From: Bacillota bacterium
GTDB taxonomy: Bacteria; Bacillota; UBA4882; UBA8346
Direction of reading: 5' to 3'
Assembly (NCBI GenBank): GCA_023429995.1
Contig: JAEZCE010000014.1
Location: 56,793-120,792 of the forward strand
Length of the DNA: 64,000 bases
The translations under genes and the position numbers were made by a program. Position 1 is the first letter of the stretch. Each line of letters opens with the position of its first letter. Below, one piece after another: positions 25,530 to 35,240 of the stretch. The notes under the pieces were generated by a model. It saw only the letters and a program-made list of their open reading frames with translations. It had not been told where the DNA came from and made no database searches.

Positions 25530-26786
25530 ATGAAAAAAGTAGTTTTAATTTGTTGCTTGTTTGCTTTGATGGTTGCCTTATTGATTCCGGTGTATGCAGC
25601 TCCCAAAGTTACACTTACCGTTTGGGGCCGTGATCTTACCGATGATGGTGCTGACCATGCTTATATTAAAGCGCTGGTTAATAATTTTAAGGCCAAGAAT
25701 TCTAATATCAACGTGGAGTACATCGCCTTGGGAGATCCCGGACTGATGGACAAAACCAAAGTCGCTATGGCCAATAATAAAGATCTTCCTGACATTTTCC
25801 AAGGTTGGGGCGGTTCTACTATGGGCAGTTATGCCGACGCTGGCCGGTTGCTCGATCTGACCAAAGAACTTAAATCTATCCCCGGTAGCTCAGCCGCACA
25901 ACAAGCGATGACCTGGAAAGGCAAAATCTATGGAGTGTCCCCGTTCTTTGCCGTAGCCGGCGTATTTTACAATCAAGGCTTGTTTAAAAAATATAATTTG
26001 ACGATACCAACAACCATCGACCAATTGGAAAACTTAGCCGATACATTAAAGAGTAAAGGGATTCAGCCTTTTGCCTGCGGCGCTAGAGATAAATGGCCGG
26101 TTTTGGCATTGTTTATGTATTTAACCGATCGAAGCGGCGGTGTTAATGTTTTCGAAGACGCCAGCGCCCGGAAGATTCCTTTCAACAGTCCTGAATTTAT
26201 TAAAGCCGCTCAGAAATACCAGGAATGGGTGAAAAAGGGTTATTTCGGTGATAAACCCCTTGGTGAGGCCTATAACGATTCTCAACAGCTGATGGCTACC
26301 GGTAAAGCCGCTATGCATATAACAGGGTCCTGGATGTGCGCTCAATACGCCAACAAGGAATTTACCGATCAAACCATCGGGTTTTTCGCTTTCCCGGAAA
26401 TGAAAGGCGGCAAGGGCGCGATTACCGATGTCATGGGTATGCCCGATATCGCTTTTACCGTTACTAAAGCGGCAGCGAATAAGAAGGATGTGGTTATTCG
26501 CTTCTTGAAGTATGCGATGAGTGTGGAAGCTTGTTCGGCTGAACCTGGTCGTATCTGTTCCGTACCGGGTGTGAAAGCGCGTAATCCTATAACTGGGATG
26601 GCTTCCAACGTATTCGGCAAAGCCAAAGCGGTCCAATTCTGGTGGGATCAGGATTTGCCGGCGATGGTGACTAATCCATTGAAAGACACAATGCAGAATA
26701 TTTTCCTCCCCGATGCCGATGTTAAGAAAGCCTTTACCGCATATGAATCTTTGGTGGAAGAAAGTATGGGCCCGGTTAAAAAGTAA
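25530..26786 (+). CDS. ABC transporter solute-binding protein for oligosaccharides (family 1)
   Basis: Captures a sugar in the periplasm for the two permeases that follow. A signal peptide of about 23 residues ends at VYAA with no lipobox Cys, so the protein should be soluble and periplasmic rather than a lipoprotein; this suits a cell with an outer membrane. The mature protein opens with VTLTVWGRD, and has the family's DLPDIFQGWGGS and ATGKAAMHITGSWM signatures. Length 418 residues is normal. It lies 141 bp after GH3, with GGAGGAAAAGAAGG upstream. No ATPase is in the operon, so a shared MsmK-type ATPase elsewhere is likely (inference). Confidence 0.92.
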   Translation: MKKVVLICCLFALMVALLIPVYAAPKVTLTVWGRDLTDDGADHAYIKALVNNFKAKNSNINVEYIALGDPGLMDKTKVAMANNKDLPDIFQGWGGSTMGSYADAGRLLDLTKELKSIPGSSAAQQAMTWKGKIYGVSPFFAVAGVFYNQGLFKKYNLTIPTTIDQLENLADTLKSKGIQPFACGARDKWPVLALFMYLTDRSGGVNVFEDASARKIPFNSPEFIKAAQKYQEWVKKGYFGDKPLGEAYNDSQQLMATGKAAMHITGSWMCAQYANKEFTDQTIGFFAFPEMKGGKGAITDVMGMPDIAFTVTKAAANKKDVVIRFLKYAMSVEACSAEPGRICSVPGVKARNPITGMASNVFGKAKAVQFWWDQDLPAMVTNPLKDTMQNIFLPDADVKKAFTAYESLVEESMGPVKK

Positions 26787-26930
26787 GTAATTCTGTCTGT
26801 AACAGTAGTTGGCGGAGGGGTGGATTTGTATCTGCCCTCCGCCGGCTTATGTATGGAAGAAAAACCAGTAATCCGGATTACTTTCTCACCCCGGAAATAT
26901 GATAATTTGAAAGACATTGAGGTGTTGAGA

Positions 26931-27866
26931 ATGCAAGAGAGTGCTAGTGTAAGAGGTTTGCCATCGCGTGAGATAAATAAAAAAAAGCGGGATTGGAATT
27001 CCATATGCTTTAAAACGGGATTCCTTTTGCCGGCCATATTGTTCCTCGTTATTTTCATGTACTATCCGATTGAAGAAACATTCCATTTGTCCTTCACCCG
27101 CACCAGCGGCCTCGGCGTAAGTGTCTTCACGGGATTGGATAATTATGTCAGGCTATTTGCGGATGAAGAATTTCAAGCCGGTTTGGTTCATGTTTTGGCC
27201 TGGGCATTCTGGAGCGTGGTCATTCAGATCCCTTTGGCTTTCTTTGTCGCCTTTGCTTTGTCCACTTACCGGAATAAGGTTACCAATCCGCTACGGGCAG
27301 TTTATTACCTGGCTTCGATATTGCCCTCGGCGATTGTGGCAATGTTGGGACGGTTCATGTTTGCGCCAAACTTCGGTATTATTGCCTCCCTTTCCGCCAA
27401 ATTTCATTGGGATTGGCTTGCGAAAATAGACTTTCTAGGGGACCCCAATATCGTTTTCTGGTCCGTTTTTACCGTCGCCACCTGGGCTTACTCCGGTTTT
27501 AATATCATTTATCTGATGGCCAATATCGAACAAATACCAAAGGATATTTATGAAGCCTCGCAGTTGGATGGCGCCAACCGCTGGCAATATGGAAAATCGA
27601 TCGTACTGCCGATAATAGCCTATCCCATCCGCATTTGTGCGATTTTGTGCATCGTCGGCAGCTTGAAGATCTTCGATTTACCCTATCTTCTTACCACTGG
27701 CGGGCCGGGTTATGCTACCACAACTTTGGGAATCGTTCTTTATAAACAAGGTTTTGTAAATTGGCAATATGGTAAAGCGGCTGCAGTTGGTGTGGTTATC
27801 TTTCTGCTCTCGTTAATTTTTACCGTGGCCCAATTCTCCTGGCAAAGAAAAGAAGGTGATATTTAA
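26931..27866 (+). CDS. Sugar ABC transporter permease, MalF/UgpA type
   Basis: One of the two membrane subunits of the oligosaccharide importer. There are six predicted membrane segments, the first at about residues 27-45 (GFLLPAILFLVIFMYYPIE). The loop that contacts the ATPase is EASQLDGANRWQYGKSIVLP, the conserved EAA motif, near 210. The upstream ATG at 26820 would add an unusual tail; the ATG at 26931 has GAGGTG directly upstream and gives the usual length of about 311 residues. Its stop overlaps the next permease start (TAATG). Confidence 0.92.
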   Translation: MQESASVRGLPSREINKKKRDWNSICFKTGFLLPAILFLVIFMYYPIEETFHLSFTRTSGLGVSVFTGLDNYVRLFADEEFQAGLVHVLAWAFWSVVIQIPLAFFVAFALSTYRNKVTNPLRAVYYLASILPSAIVAMLGRFMFAPNFGIIASLSAKFHWDWLAKIDFLGDPNIVFWSVFTVATWAYSGFNIIYLMANIEQIPKDIYEASQLDGANRWQYGKSIVLPIIAYPIRICAILCIVGSLKIFDLPYLLTTGGPGYATTTLGIVLYKQGFVNWQYGKAAAVGVVIFLLSLIFTVAQFSWQRKEGDI

Positions 27867-28741
27867 TGAGTGATACGTCATTTGAAATCAATAACCAGGA
27901 TGAATCCATCAAAACTCATCTCACAATTACGGGAGTGGTCATTACTGCGATTTTGGTTTTACTGGCTTTGACAGTCATTTTACCCCTCCTTATGCCGTGG
28001 TTATTTGTTTTTAAGACCCGTTTGGAATGTTCATACAATCCTTGGAGCTTACCCACGCAAATCCGGTGGATTAATTTTATTGAAGCATGGGTAGCCGTAC
28101 GGATTGATCAAGGTTTAATTAACACCGTGATTGTGTGTTTAGGTACGGTTGCCTGTACGATACCATCAGCGGCAATGGCTGGGTATATTTTCGCCCGCTA
28201 CCGGAGCAAAGTTACCGAAGTTGTGTTTTATTGTATTTTGGCGGGCTATTTTGTCCCGATGCAAATGATTTTGATTCCCCTTTATAAACTGTGTTCCCAA
28301 ATGAACCTAATAGACACGCTTCCTGGACTTTTTTTTCCGTTGACCGCTTTTGGGATTCCTTTTTGGACAATTATTTACCGCGCCTTCTTTTATGGTCTTC
28401 CGGGTGAACTGGCGGAAGCGGCGAGAATCGATGGTGCTGGACATACTGCTACTTTTTTCAAGGTTATGTTGCCGTTGGCTAAGCCTGCGACTGTTCTAGC
28501 GACTATGCTTGTTTTTATAAGTGCATGGAGTGATTATTTAATGAGTTTAATCTTAATCAACAAGCTGAGTCTTTTTACGATGCAGCTTAGAATAGCGCAG
28601 TTTATGAATTCATATGGTGTTGACAATATGCCGAGGTATGCTGCTGCTGCAATTATTGCCGCCGCACCTACTGTCTTGTTATATATTTTGGGTCACCGCT
28701 GGATTCTTAAAGGTACATTAGCTGGAGCTTTGAAAGGATAA
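27866..28741 (+). CDS. Sugar ABC transporter permease, MalG/AraQ type
   Basis: Second membrane subunit of the oligosaccharide importer, 291 residues. The first membrane segment is at about 25-45, followed by the typical periplasmic loop and the EAA motif GELAEAARIDGAGHTATFF near 185. The C terminus ends in LKGTLAGALKG, the family's KG-x5-GAxKG ending. The start overlaps the stop of the preceding permease, so the two are translated together in equal amounts. It is followed 36 bp later by the GH43 gene. Confidence 0.93.
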   Translation: MSDTSFEINNQDESIKTHLTITGVVITAILVLLALTVILPLLMPWLFVFKTRLECSYNPWSLPTQIRWINFIEAWVAVRIDQGLINTVIVCLGTVACTIPSAAMAGYIFARYRSKVTEVVFYCILAGYFVPMQMILIPLYKLCSQMNLIDTLPGLFFPLTAFGIPFWTIIYRAFFYGLPGELAEAARIDGAGHTATFFKVMLPLAKPATVLATMLVFISAWSDYLMSLILINKLSLFTMQLRIAQFMNSYGVDNMPRYAAAAIIAAAPTVLLYILGHRWILKGTLAGALKG

Positions 28742-28777
28742 ATCCGGGTGAACTTCAGTCGGAAAGGTTAGTTATCA

Positions 28778-30358
28778 ATGAATCAATCTGGTATTTTTAA
28801 TGAAAATCAATATCAGAATCCAATCCTGCCCGGGTTTTATCCCGACCCCTCCATTTGCAGAGTTGGAGAAGATTATTACTTGGTTACTTCAACTTTCGCC
28901 TATTTCCCGGGGGTGCCGATATTTTATAGCCGGGATTTGGTCAACTGGGAACAGATAGGTTATGTGCTGGACCGTCCTTCACAATTGGATTTAGACGGGG
29001 TAGGACACTCAGAGGGGATCTTTGCTCCGACTATCCGGTATCATCAAGGGACTTTTTATGTAATTACCACCAATATTAGTAAAGGTGGTAATTTTATTGT
29101 AACAGCCCAAGATCCGGCCGGAGCCTGGTCTGATCCCTTTTGGCTGCCGGATGCGCCGGGAATTGATCCTTCTTTGTTTTTTCAGGAGGGTGGAAAGGCC
29201 TACTATGTAGGGACAAGACCAGCTCCGGAGGGCCCCAAGTATTTCGGCAACTGGGAAATCTGGCTGCAAGAGTTGGATTTAAAAAAGATGAAGTTAACAG
29301 GAAAAACCTATCCTTTGTGGCGCGGCGCTATGCTGGATGTGGTTTGGCCGGAAGGCCCCCATTTATATTTTAAAGACGGCTGGTATTATTTAATGATTTC
29401 GGAAGGCGGGACGGATTATCATCATTCGATCACGATTGCCCGTAGTAAAGTTATCACTGGACCTTATGAGGGGAATCCTGCGAATCCCATTTTAAGCCAC
29501 AGGCAATTGGGAAGAAGTTATCCCATTCAAAATGTAGGCCACGGCGACCTGGTTGAAACCCAGAATGGCCAATGGTGGATGGTGGCCTTGGGTTCGCGCC
29601 CTTATGGCGGATATTTTCGCAATTTGGGCCGGGAAACTTTTTTAATACCTGTGGAATGGGAGGAAGAATGGCCGGTTGTGAGCCCTGGGAACGGCCGGGT
29701 GGAATTTACTTATCCAATACCGAGTCTGCCATCCTCGAAAGTGGAAAATCCTATTAGCCGGGATGACTTTGAAGGCGAGTCCTTAAAACAGTTTTGGCAG
29801 ATGTTGCGTACACCCCGGAAACAGTTCTGGAGTTTGACTGATCGTTGTGGCTATTTACGTCTATATGTAAAACCGGAAAATATGAAAGAACTGGCGAATC
29901 CCAGTTTTATCGGTCACCGCCAGCAACATATCAATTTCGAAACGGTCACAGCGATGGAATTTCTGCCCCAGGCCAAAGAAGCTGCGGGATTGGTGCTGAT
30001 TCAGAGCAATGAATATCATTTCCGTTTTGAACTGGCGGCCTCTTTCAAGATGGGGGAACAAAATCGAATCCGCCTGGTAAAGTGTGAAAAAGGTGTGGAG
30101 ACGGTTTTAGCGGAGGATGTTTATCCCTCTGCCCGGATTTATTTGAAAGTAAAGGCTGTAGGACAAGAATATAGTTTTTATTATGGCAACGATGGACAGC
30201 GCTATCGGGCGTTGATCGAAAATACAGATGGAAGAATCCTTAGTACCGATGTTGCCGGAGGATTTGTGGGGACCTTGATTGGATTATTTGCTTCCAGTAA
30301 TGGCAATCCCCCTTCCGGTTTTGCCGATTTTGACTGGTTTGAGTATGAAGGACATTAA
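28778..30358 (+). CDS. GH43 beta-xylosidase / alpha-L-arabinofuranosidase
   Basis: Inverting hydrolase acting on xylo- or arabinoxylo-oligosaccharides. The five-bladed beta-propeller opens with NPILPGFYPDPSICRVGEDY, in which the Asp after YP is the general base. The other two acidic residues are in APGIDPSLFF and in VWPEGPHLYFKDGWYY (Glu as the acid). From about residue 325 a second beta-sandwich begins (FEGESLKQFWQML), the C-terminal domain of XynB3-like enzymes. 526 residues is the usual length. No signal peptide, so it is intracellular. It works with the GH3 enzyme after uptake. A hairpin terminator follows. Confidence 0.93.
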   Translation: MNQSGIFNENQYQNPILPGFYPDPSICRVGEDYYLVTSTFAYFPGVPIFYSRDLVNWEQIGYVLDRPSQLDLDGVGHSEGIFAPTIRYHQGTFYVITTNISKGGNFIVTAQDPAGAWSDPFWLPDAPGIDPSLFFQEGGKAYYVGTRPAPEGPKYFGNWEIWLQELDLKKMKLTGKTYPLWRGAMLDVVWPEGPHLYFKDGWYYLMISEGGTDYHHSITIARSKVITGPYEGNPANPILSHRQLGRSYPIQNVGHGDLVETQNGQWWMVALGSRPYGGYFRNLGRETFLIPVEWEEEWPVVSPGNGRVEFTYPIPSLPSSKVENPISRDDFEGESLKQFWQMLRTPRKQFWSLTDRCGYLRLYVKPENMKELANPSFIGHRQQHINFETVTAMEFLPQAKEAAGLVLIQSNEYHFRFELAASFKMGEQNRIRLVKCEKGVETVLAEDVYPSARIYLKVKAVGQEYSFYYGNDGQRYRALIENTDGRILSTDVAGGFVGTLIGLFASSNGNPPSGFADFDWFEYEGH

Positions 30359-30392
30359 AGTTTCAGCGAAATTCATTATGAAGAGCATTGTA

Positions 30393-30421
30393 GTGTTGGA
30401 TCTGATCCGGCACTTTTTTTT
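30393..30421 (+). terminator. Rho-independent terminator after GH43
   Basis: A G+C-rich inverted repeat (GTGTTGGATC / GATCCGGCAC, two G-T pairs) is followed directly by a run of T. It separates the transporter-GH43 transcript from the GH1 gene, which may therefore have its own promoter in the A+T-rich 200 bp that follow. Confidence 0.7.
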
Positions 30422-30619
30422 ATTTTCTTTTTCATTGATCAATCATGTATAGGCCGTTGAGACTCATTTCCAGTTACTTTTGAATAGGGTAAAGAATTTG
30501 AAGTAAAAAAAACAAAAAAATGAATGTACAAGAGTCATTTTATCAATATAATTAAATTTATACATAAATCAAACAACAAAAGAAAAAATCGCCAAAATCT
30601 TTTCCAAGGGGAGAATCCA

Positions 30620-31972
30620 ATGACCAAATTTATTTTTCCAAAAGAATTTATCTGGGGGGCAGCCACCGCCGCTTATCAAATCGAAGGGGCGGTAAACGAA
30701 GATGGCCGCGGCGAGAGCATCTGGGACCGCTTTAGTCATACGCCCGGGAAAGTTTACCGGGGAGATACGGGCGATATCGCTTGCGACCATTATCATCGTT
30801 ACCGGGAAGATGTTTTGCTGATGAAGGAATTGGGACTGAAATCCTACCGGTTTTCCATTGCCTGGCCTAGAATTTTTCCGGATGGTAAAGGTTCTGTAAA
30901 CTCTAAAGGAGTCGATTTTTATAACCGGTTAATCGATGAACTGTTGGAGGCGGGGATAGAGCCGGCGGCCACTTTATATCATTGGGATTTGCCCCAGGCA
31001 TTGCAGGACCAGGGGGGATGGGGAAACCGCTCAACTGTGGAAGCATTTGAGGACTACGCTAAATTGGCGTTTCAGAGGTTTGGGGATCGGGTGGGACGTT
31101 GGATTACTTTCAACGAACCGCAGGTGTCCGCCATTTGCGGATATGCGGAGGGACATCATGCTCCCGGATTGCGGGATATGGCTTTGGGAATACAGGTGGC
31201 CCATCATTTGCTGGTAGCTCATGCCAGAACCGTAGAGGTCTACAGGCAATTGAACTTCAAAGGGGAAATCGGGATTACCCTTAATCTAAGTCCAACTTAT
31301 CCGGCGTCCGGTTCGGTGGAGGACCAAAAAGCCGCTATTTTGGCGGATGGTGAAAAAAACCGCTGGTTTTTGGACCCCGTATTGAAGGGCGCTTACCCTG
31401 AAGACATAGGGGAAATATACCACCGGAAATATAATGGGCCGGCTATTGAAAACGGCGATATGGAATTGGTAAAAAGGGCTGCGGTTGACTTTTTAGGAAT
31501 CAATTATTACTCAAGGGCAGTGATTGGCCACCCGATTCCCGGTTCTTCAGGTCTATATCAGAACATCAATCCTGAAGATTCAGCTTATACCGGCATGGAG
31601 TGGGAAATTTATCCGTCGGGAATTTATGACCTTTTGCTCCGTATCAAAAAAGATTACGGGAATCCCCGTATTTTCATTACCGAAAACGGCGCGGCTTTTC
31701 AAGATGGGCAAATCGAAAAAGGAATCGTCGCCGATGATGACCGCTTGGATTATTTAAAACAGCACTTGATGGCCATTCACCGGGCGCTGGGGGAGGGAGT
31801 GCGGTTGGATGGCTATTACCTATGGTCATTGATGGATAATTTTGAATGGGCCTACGGTTATAGCAAGAAATTCGGGATTGTTAAAATCGATTACGCTACC
31901 CAAGACCGCAGTATCAAAAAAAGCGGCGTCTGGTACCGGGATGTGATTAAAAATAACGGGCTTACAGAGTAA
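30620..31972 (+). CDS. GH1 beta-glucosidase (BglA/BglB type)
   Basis: Retaining intracellular beta-glucosidase, about 450 residues, close to the family norm. The N-terminal signature FIWGAATAAYQIEGAVNEDG is complete. The acid/base Glu is in TFNEPQ near residue 165 and the nucleophile Glu in FITENGAAF near 355; the C-terminal WSLMDNFEWAYGYSKKFG is also intact. The ATG at 30620 was chosen: AAGGGGAGA lies 7 bp upstream and the signature then falls at its usual distance from the start; the in-frame ATG at 30524 lies in A+T-rich non-coding-like sequence. It may remove glucose, xylose or other residues from imported oligosaccharides. A second GH1 gene lies at 60274. Confidence 0.93.
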   Translation: MTKFIFPKEFIWGAATAAYQIEGAVNEDGRGESIWDRFSHTPGKVYRGDTGDIACDHYHRYREDVLLMKELGLKSYRFSIAWPRIFPDGKGSVNSKGVDFYNRLIDELLEAGIEPAATLYHWDLPQALQDQGGWGNRSTVEAFEDYAKLAFQRFGDRVGRWITFNEPQVSAICGYAEGHHAPGLRDMALGIQVAHHLLVAHARTVEVYRQLNFKGEIGITLNLSPTYPASGSVEDQKAAILADGEKNRWFLDPVLKGAYPEDIGEIYHRKYNGPAIENGDMELVKRAAVDFLGINYYSRAVIGHPIPGSSGLYQNINPEDSAYTGMEWEIYPSGIYDLLLRIKKDYGNPRIFITENGAAFQDGQIEKGIVADDDRLDYLKQHLMAIHRALGEGVRLDGYYLWSLMDNFEWAYGYSKKFGIVKIDYATQDRSIKKSGVWYRDVIKNNGLTE

Positions 31973-32053
31973 ATACTATGATCTTTTCCCAAAAAAGATT
32001 ATAATTCAAAGTAAAAGTAAGGGAAGTTCAGAAGATAGAAAGGTGTATCCCGA

Positions 32054-33016
32054 ATGAAAAAGCGATTACTGATTATGCCGGTTTTGTTGTGGGTGCTTTG
32101 TTTGTGGGGAGGCGCCGTCTGGAGCGAGAATCCTGCGCCGGTGAGAGTAACGGCGCTGGCCGGAAATATCGGCCTGTCGATGGCGCGGATGATGGACCAA
32201 CCCTCAAGCCTAAAGGCGCCAACCAGTTTCGAAGTTTTAAAAAGCCCGGATCTGGCAGTGGGCAAATTGATAGCCGGGGAGACCGATATCGCGGGGTTGC
32301 CTATCAGTACTGCCGCTATGATTTATAACAAGGGAGTCAAAATCGAAGTAGCGGCCATTATCGGCTGGGGGCTGATGTACATCGTCAGCAGCGATAAAAC
32401 CATCCGCCGCTGGAAGGATCTGCGGGGCAAAGAAATTTACGTTTCGGCCAAAGGGGCTATTTCCGATATTTTACTGCGTTATCTAATCAGCAAGAACGGC
32501 CTTGATCCGGAGAAAGACGTTCGGATTCAATATATCTCCAGTTCGGTTGAGATTGCGCAACTGGTGGCGGCTGGCAAAATAACTTTGGCGGCTATGCCGG
32601 AACCGTGGGTTACCGAAGTATTGGAAAAAAACAACCATTTGCAAGTAATACTGGACTTTCAAAAAGAATGGCAGCGGGTGGAAAAACAGAGTACCGCTTA
32701 CCCCCAAACCTGTATCGTAGTGCGGCAACAATTTGCCAAAGAACACCCGGAAGCGCTCCGGAGCTTTTTGAAGGGATTGGCTGCGTCCATTGGCTGGACA
32801 AATCGTAATCCCAAAGAAGCCGGGATCTTGGCGGAAAAATATGTTCAAATTTCAGCGCTATCCGTCGAAAAAGGTTTGAAACGCACTCATCTCAAATATG
32901 ACGAGGCTTACCAATACCGGAAGGTTATTGAAAGTTTTCTGGCTCGCTTAGTTGGTTTTGCGCCGGATTCCGTGGGAGGAAAAGTGCCGGATGAAGCTTT
33001 CTTCTATCAACCGTAA
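32054..33016 (+). CDS. ABC transporter solute-binding protein, NitT/TauT (SsuA/ThiY-like) family
   Basis: Periplasmic binding protein of a three-gene importer. The signal peptide (about 24 residues) ends near AVWSE and has no lipobox. The mature part contains GNIGLSMARMM, RWKDLRGKEIYVSAKGAISDILLRYLISKNG and AMPEPWVTEVL, all typical of the NMT1/SsuA-like fold. Members of this family bind sulfonates, nitrate, bicarbonate, aromatic acids or thiamine precursors. No riboswitch or other clue to the substrate was found in the 81-bp space upstream. The 3' end overlaps the permease gene by 26 bp. Confidence 0.85.
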   Translation: MKKRLLIMPVLLWVLCLWGGAVWSENPAPVRVTALAGNIGLSMARMMDQPSSLKAPTSFEVLKSPDLAVGKLIAGETDIAGLPISTAAMIYNKGVKIEVAAIIGWGLMYIVSSDKTIRRWKDLRGKEIYVSAKGAISDILLRYLISKNGLDPEKDVRIQYISSSVEIAQLVAAGKITLAAMPEPWVTEVLEKNNHLQVILDFQKEWQRVEKQSTAYPQTCIVVRQQFAKEHPEALRSFLKGLAASIGWTNRNPKEAGILAEKYVQISALSVEKGLKRTHLKYDEAYQYRKVIESFLARLVGFAPDSVGGKVPDEAFFYQP

Positions 33017-33779
33017 TTGGTTTGGCGGCCTGGCCATTGTGGTAATGATTATGGGATGGCAGCTGGCCTCCGTTATCATCCGTTTGCCGCTGATTTTGCC
33101 GACACCGCTGCAGGCAATAAGGCAGGCTGCCGGATTGGTGGCCGCTTTTGATTTTTGGCATCATCTTGGGGCCACCTTGGGCCGGGGATTTGTAGGGTTT
33201 GGAGTCGCTTTATTGTTGGGTCTGATAATTGGGATAGCCGCAGGACAACACCAGGCGATTCACGCCTTTTTCCGGCCGATCATTATTCTGCTCCGCAGCA
33301 CGCCGGTGATTTCAGTGATTATTCTGGCGCTCATCTGGTTTAAGCGGGATAATGTAGCGATTTTTGTGGCGTTTTTAATGGCCTTCCCGATTGTGGTGCA
33401 AAACATCATTGAGGGTATCCGTTCCGTTGACGGGCAGTTGGTAGAAATGGTTCAAACCTATCAGGTCCCTTATAAGCGCCAGTTGACTAAAGTTTATTTG
33501 CCCTCATTAATTCCTTTTTTGACTGCCGGAGTCAGTTCCGGTTTAGGTATTACCTGGAAAGTGTTAATCGCGGCGGAAGTCCTGGCCTATCCGGCTTGGG
33601 GAATCGGGACGCAAATGGATACCGCCAGAGTTTATTTACAAACCGACAAGGTTTTTGCCTGGACTCTAATGGTTATCGCTTTGGGGTTGTTTTTTGATTA
33701 TTTGCTGGATTATCTGTTAAAATTACCTTTTAAAACCTGGAAAGAGACTTCCGTGAGAGATGCCGCAGCCAATGATTAA
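32991..33779 (+). CDS. ABC transporter permease, SsuC/TauC type
   Basis: Membrane subunit of the NitT/TauT-type importer. The N terminus is cytoplasmic; the first membrane segment begins near residue 8 (WFGGLAIVVMIMGWQLASV), and about six segments are seen. The ATPase-contact loop is in GIRSVDGQLVEMVQTY. The ATG at 32991 has GGGAGGA 10 bp upstream; an earlier in-frame ATG at 32952 lies deep in the preceding gene. The 3' end overlaps the ATPase gene by 20 bp, so all three genes are tightly coupled. Confidence 0.88.
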   Translation: MKLSSINRNWFGGLAIVVMIMGWQLASVIIRLPLILPTPLQAIRQAAGLVAAFDFWHHLGATLGRGFVGFGVALLLGLIIGIAAGQHQAIHAFFRPIIILLRSTPVISVIILALIWFKRDNVAIFVAFLMAFPIVVQNIIEGIRSVDGQLVEMVQTYQVPYKRQLTKVYLPSLIPFLTAGVSSGLGITWKVLIAAEVLAYPAWGIGTQMDTARVYLQTDKVFAWTLMVIALGLFFDYLLDYLLKLPFKTWKETSVRDAAAND

Positions 33780-34470
33780 AGTGGAGAACATTTTTAAAAG
33801 TTATGGCTTCCGTGAGGTATTCGCCGATTTTAGTCTGGAATTTCCCGAGGGAAAGATTACAGCCATTTTAGGGCCTTCCGGCTGCGGGAAAACAACTTTG
33901 CTCAATATTTTAGCGGGCCTTGTCAAGGTGGATCGGGGTAACGTACATACCACCGAACGGGTAAGTTATTTGTTTCAAGAACCCCGGCTGCTTCCCTGGC
34001 TGACCATCCATGAAAATATCGATTTGGTGCTGCATGACAAAATGCCCCAACAGGATAGGGCGGAAAAGGTAAAGGCCAGTCTGTCCGCGACGGGGCTTGA
34101 GGATTACGCCGAGTGTTATCCGGCCGAATTAAGCGGGGGACTGAAGCAAAGGGCGGCAATGGCCCGGGCTTTTGCGTTTGAGGCGCCCCTTTTGTTAATG
34201 GATGAGCCTTTTAAATCGTTGGATTTGAAAACCAGGGCGGATTTGTTTGAGAGTTTCCTTGCGCTGTGGATCAAGAATCCCCGGACTGTGGTGACGGTCA
34301 CGCATGATCCTAAAGAAGCCGTGACCCTTGGCGATTTGATTGTTGTTCTCGGTGGTAAACCCGTTTCCGCCGGTGTAAAAAGAGAAATCGGGGTTTTCCA
34401 GACCCGGCGGAGAAATAATGCCGGACTGATAACCTTGGAACAAGATCTTTACCGACAGTTACTATCATAG
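33760..34470 (+). CDS. ABC transporter ATPase, SsuB/TauB type
   Basis: Energises the NitT/TauT-type importer. Walker A is GPSGCGKTT near residue 38, the Q-loop is in SYLFQEPRLLPWLT, the signature is LSGGLKQR (LSGGL rather than LSGGM/Q), Walker B is LLLMDEPFKSLD, and the switch His is in VTVTHDPKEA. 236 residues is slightly short for the family because the C-terminal tail is brief. The start at 33760 overlaps the permease; an ATG at 33772 is a possible alternative. A short A+T-rich gap follows and no clear terminator was found. Confidence 0.92.
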   Translation: MPQPMIKVENIFKSYGFREVFADFSLEFPEGKITAILGPSGCGKTTLLNILAGLVKVDRGNVHTTERVSYLFQEPRLLPWLTIHENIDLVLHDKMPQQDRAEKVKASLSATGLEDYAECYPAELSGGLKQRAAMARAFAFEAPLLLMDEPFKSLDLKTRADLFESFLALWIKNPRTVVTVTHDPKEAVTLGDLIVVLGGKPVSAGVKREIGVFQTRRRNNAGLITLEQDLYRQLLS

Positions 34471-34615
34471 ATTCTTACGGATTTAAGCATTGATAGATTA
34501 GCGTCTCTGAGATGATCCAAAAAAAATTTTCGATTTGGGAGAAAAAATTGGGATTTTTACCGATATTATAGTAGTTGGTTGAAATACGGGAATAAATTGT
34601 TTGGAGGTTATTTTC

Positions 34616-35104
34616 ATGAAGCAAGCGTGGATTCTTCTCACAGTCATTTTTTTAATGGGCATCATAGCCCTGCCGGCTCAGGCCGCAACCGGTAGCATTA
34701 CAGTAAATCCTTTTGCCATATTGAATGATTATTATATTGTTGATTATGAACATACAATCAATGGTGACGGCAGTATCAATCTTGGTTCGGGGATCTATAA
34801 TTCAGCCACGGACGGCACCATCGGACGTACCATGAGTCTCGGCTTTAAACAATATTTTGATAGTGATGCCCAGGGGGGACGATATTTGGGGCTGAGCGGG
34901 ACCTATTACGACGTGGAACAAGGCCATGATATCTGGGGAGTTGATGCTGGTCACGCGGTCGCGGTCATGCTGGACTACGGATACCGCTATATTGCCGACA
35001 GCGGCTTTACGCTTGAATTCGGTCTAAGCGGTGGGATGTATAAACAAGAGGATGACAACCATCTGATCGTAACTGCCCGGGCTCAGGCCGGATGGGGATG
35101 GTAA
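34616..35104 (+). CDS. Small exported beta-rich protein, not recognised
   Basis: 162 residues with a clear signal peptide (MKQAWILLTVIFLMGIIALPAQA). The mature protein is rich in Gly, Tyr and Asp, with alternating hydrophobic/aromatic stretches such as TMSLGFKQYF, YLGLSGTYYD and FTLEFGLSGGMY, and ends in AGWGW. This pattern resembles small outer-membrane beta-barrels, but no family was identified and the terminal Trp is only a weak hint. GGAGGT lies 7 bp before the ATG. It stands alone between the importer operon and the first 21-bp repeat array, with its own terminator downstream. Confidence 0.7.
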   Translation: MKQAWILLTVIFLMGIIALPAQAATGSITVNPFAILNDYYIVDYEHTINGDGSINLGSGIYNSATDGTIGRTMSLGFKQYFDSDAQGGRYLGLSGTYYDVEQGHDIWGVDAGHAVAVMLDYGYRYIADSGFTLEFGLSGGMYKQEDDNHLIVTARAQAGWGW

Positions 35105-35161
35105 ATTGGATTTGAGGTTTTTATTGGAAGTTAGAGCAAGATAATCCATAGAAATAACAAC

Positions 35162-35195
35162 AAAAACGGGAACTGAGAAAATCAGCCCGTTTTTA
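35162..35195 (+). terminator. Rho-independent terminator after the small exported protein
   Basis: AAAAACGGG and CCCGTTTTT form the outer stem, with CTGA/TCAG as an inner stem, followed by more T. The symmetric A and T runs would let it work on either strand. Confidence 0.85.
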
Positions 35196-35240
35196 TTTTG
35201 GATACATGCTATTTATATTTTTTGCACCCTATATCGCCAC

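Noticed and set aside
26121..26636. 171-codon minus-strand frame in the binding-protein gene
   Set aside because: Lies wholly within a well-supported gene on the other strand and resembles no protein family.
31973..32053. Thiamine (TPP) riboswitch ahead of the NitT/TauT-type importer, which would point to a thiamine precursor substrate
   Set aside because: The 81-bp space is too short and lacks the conserved TPP elements, so the substrate was left open.
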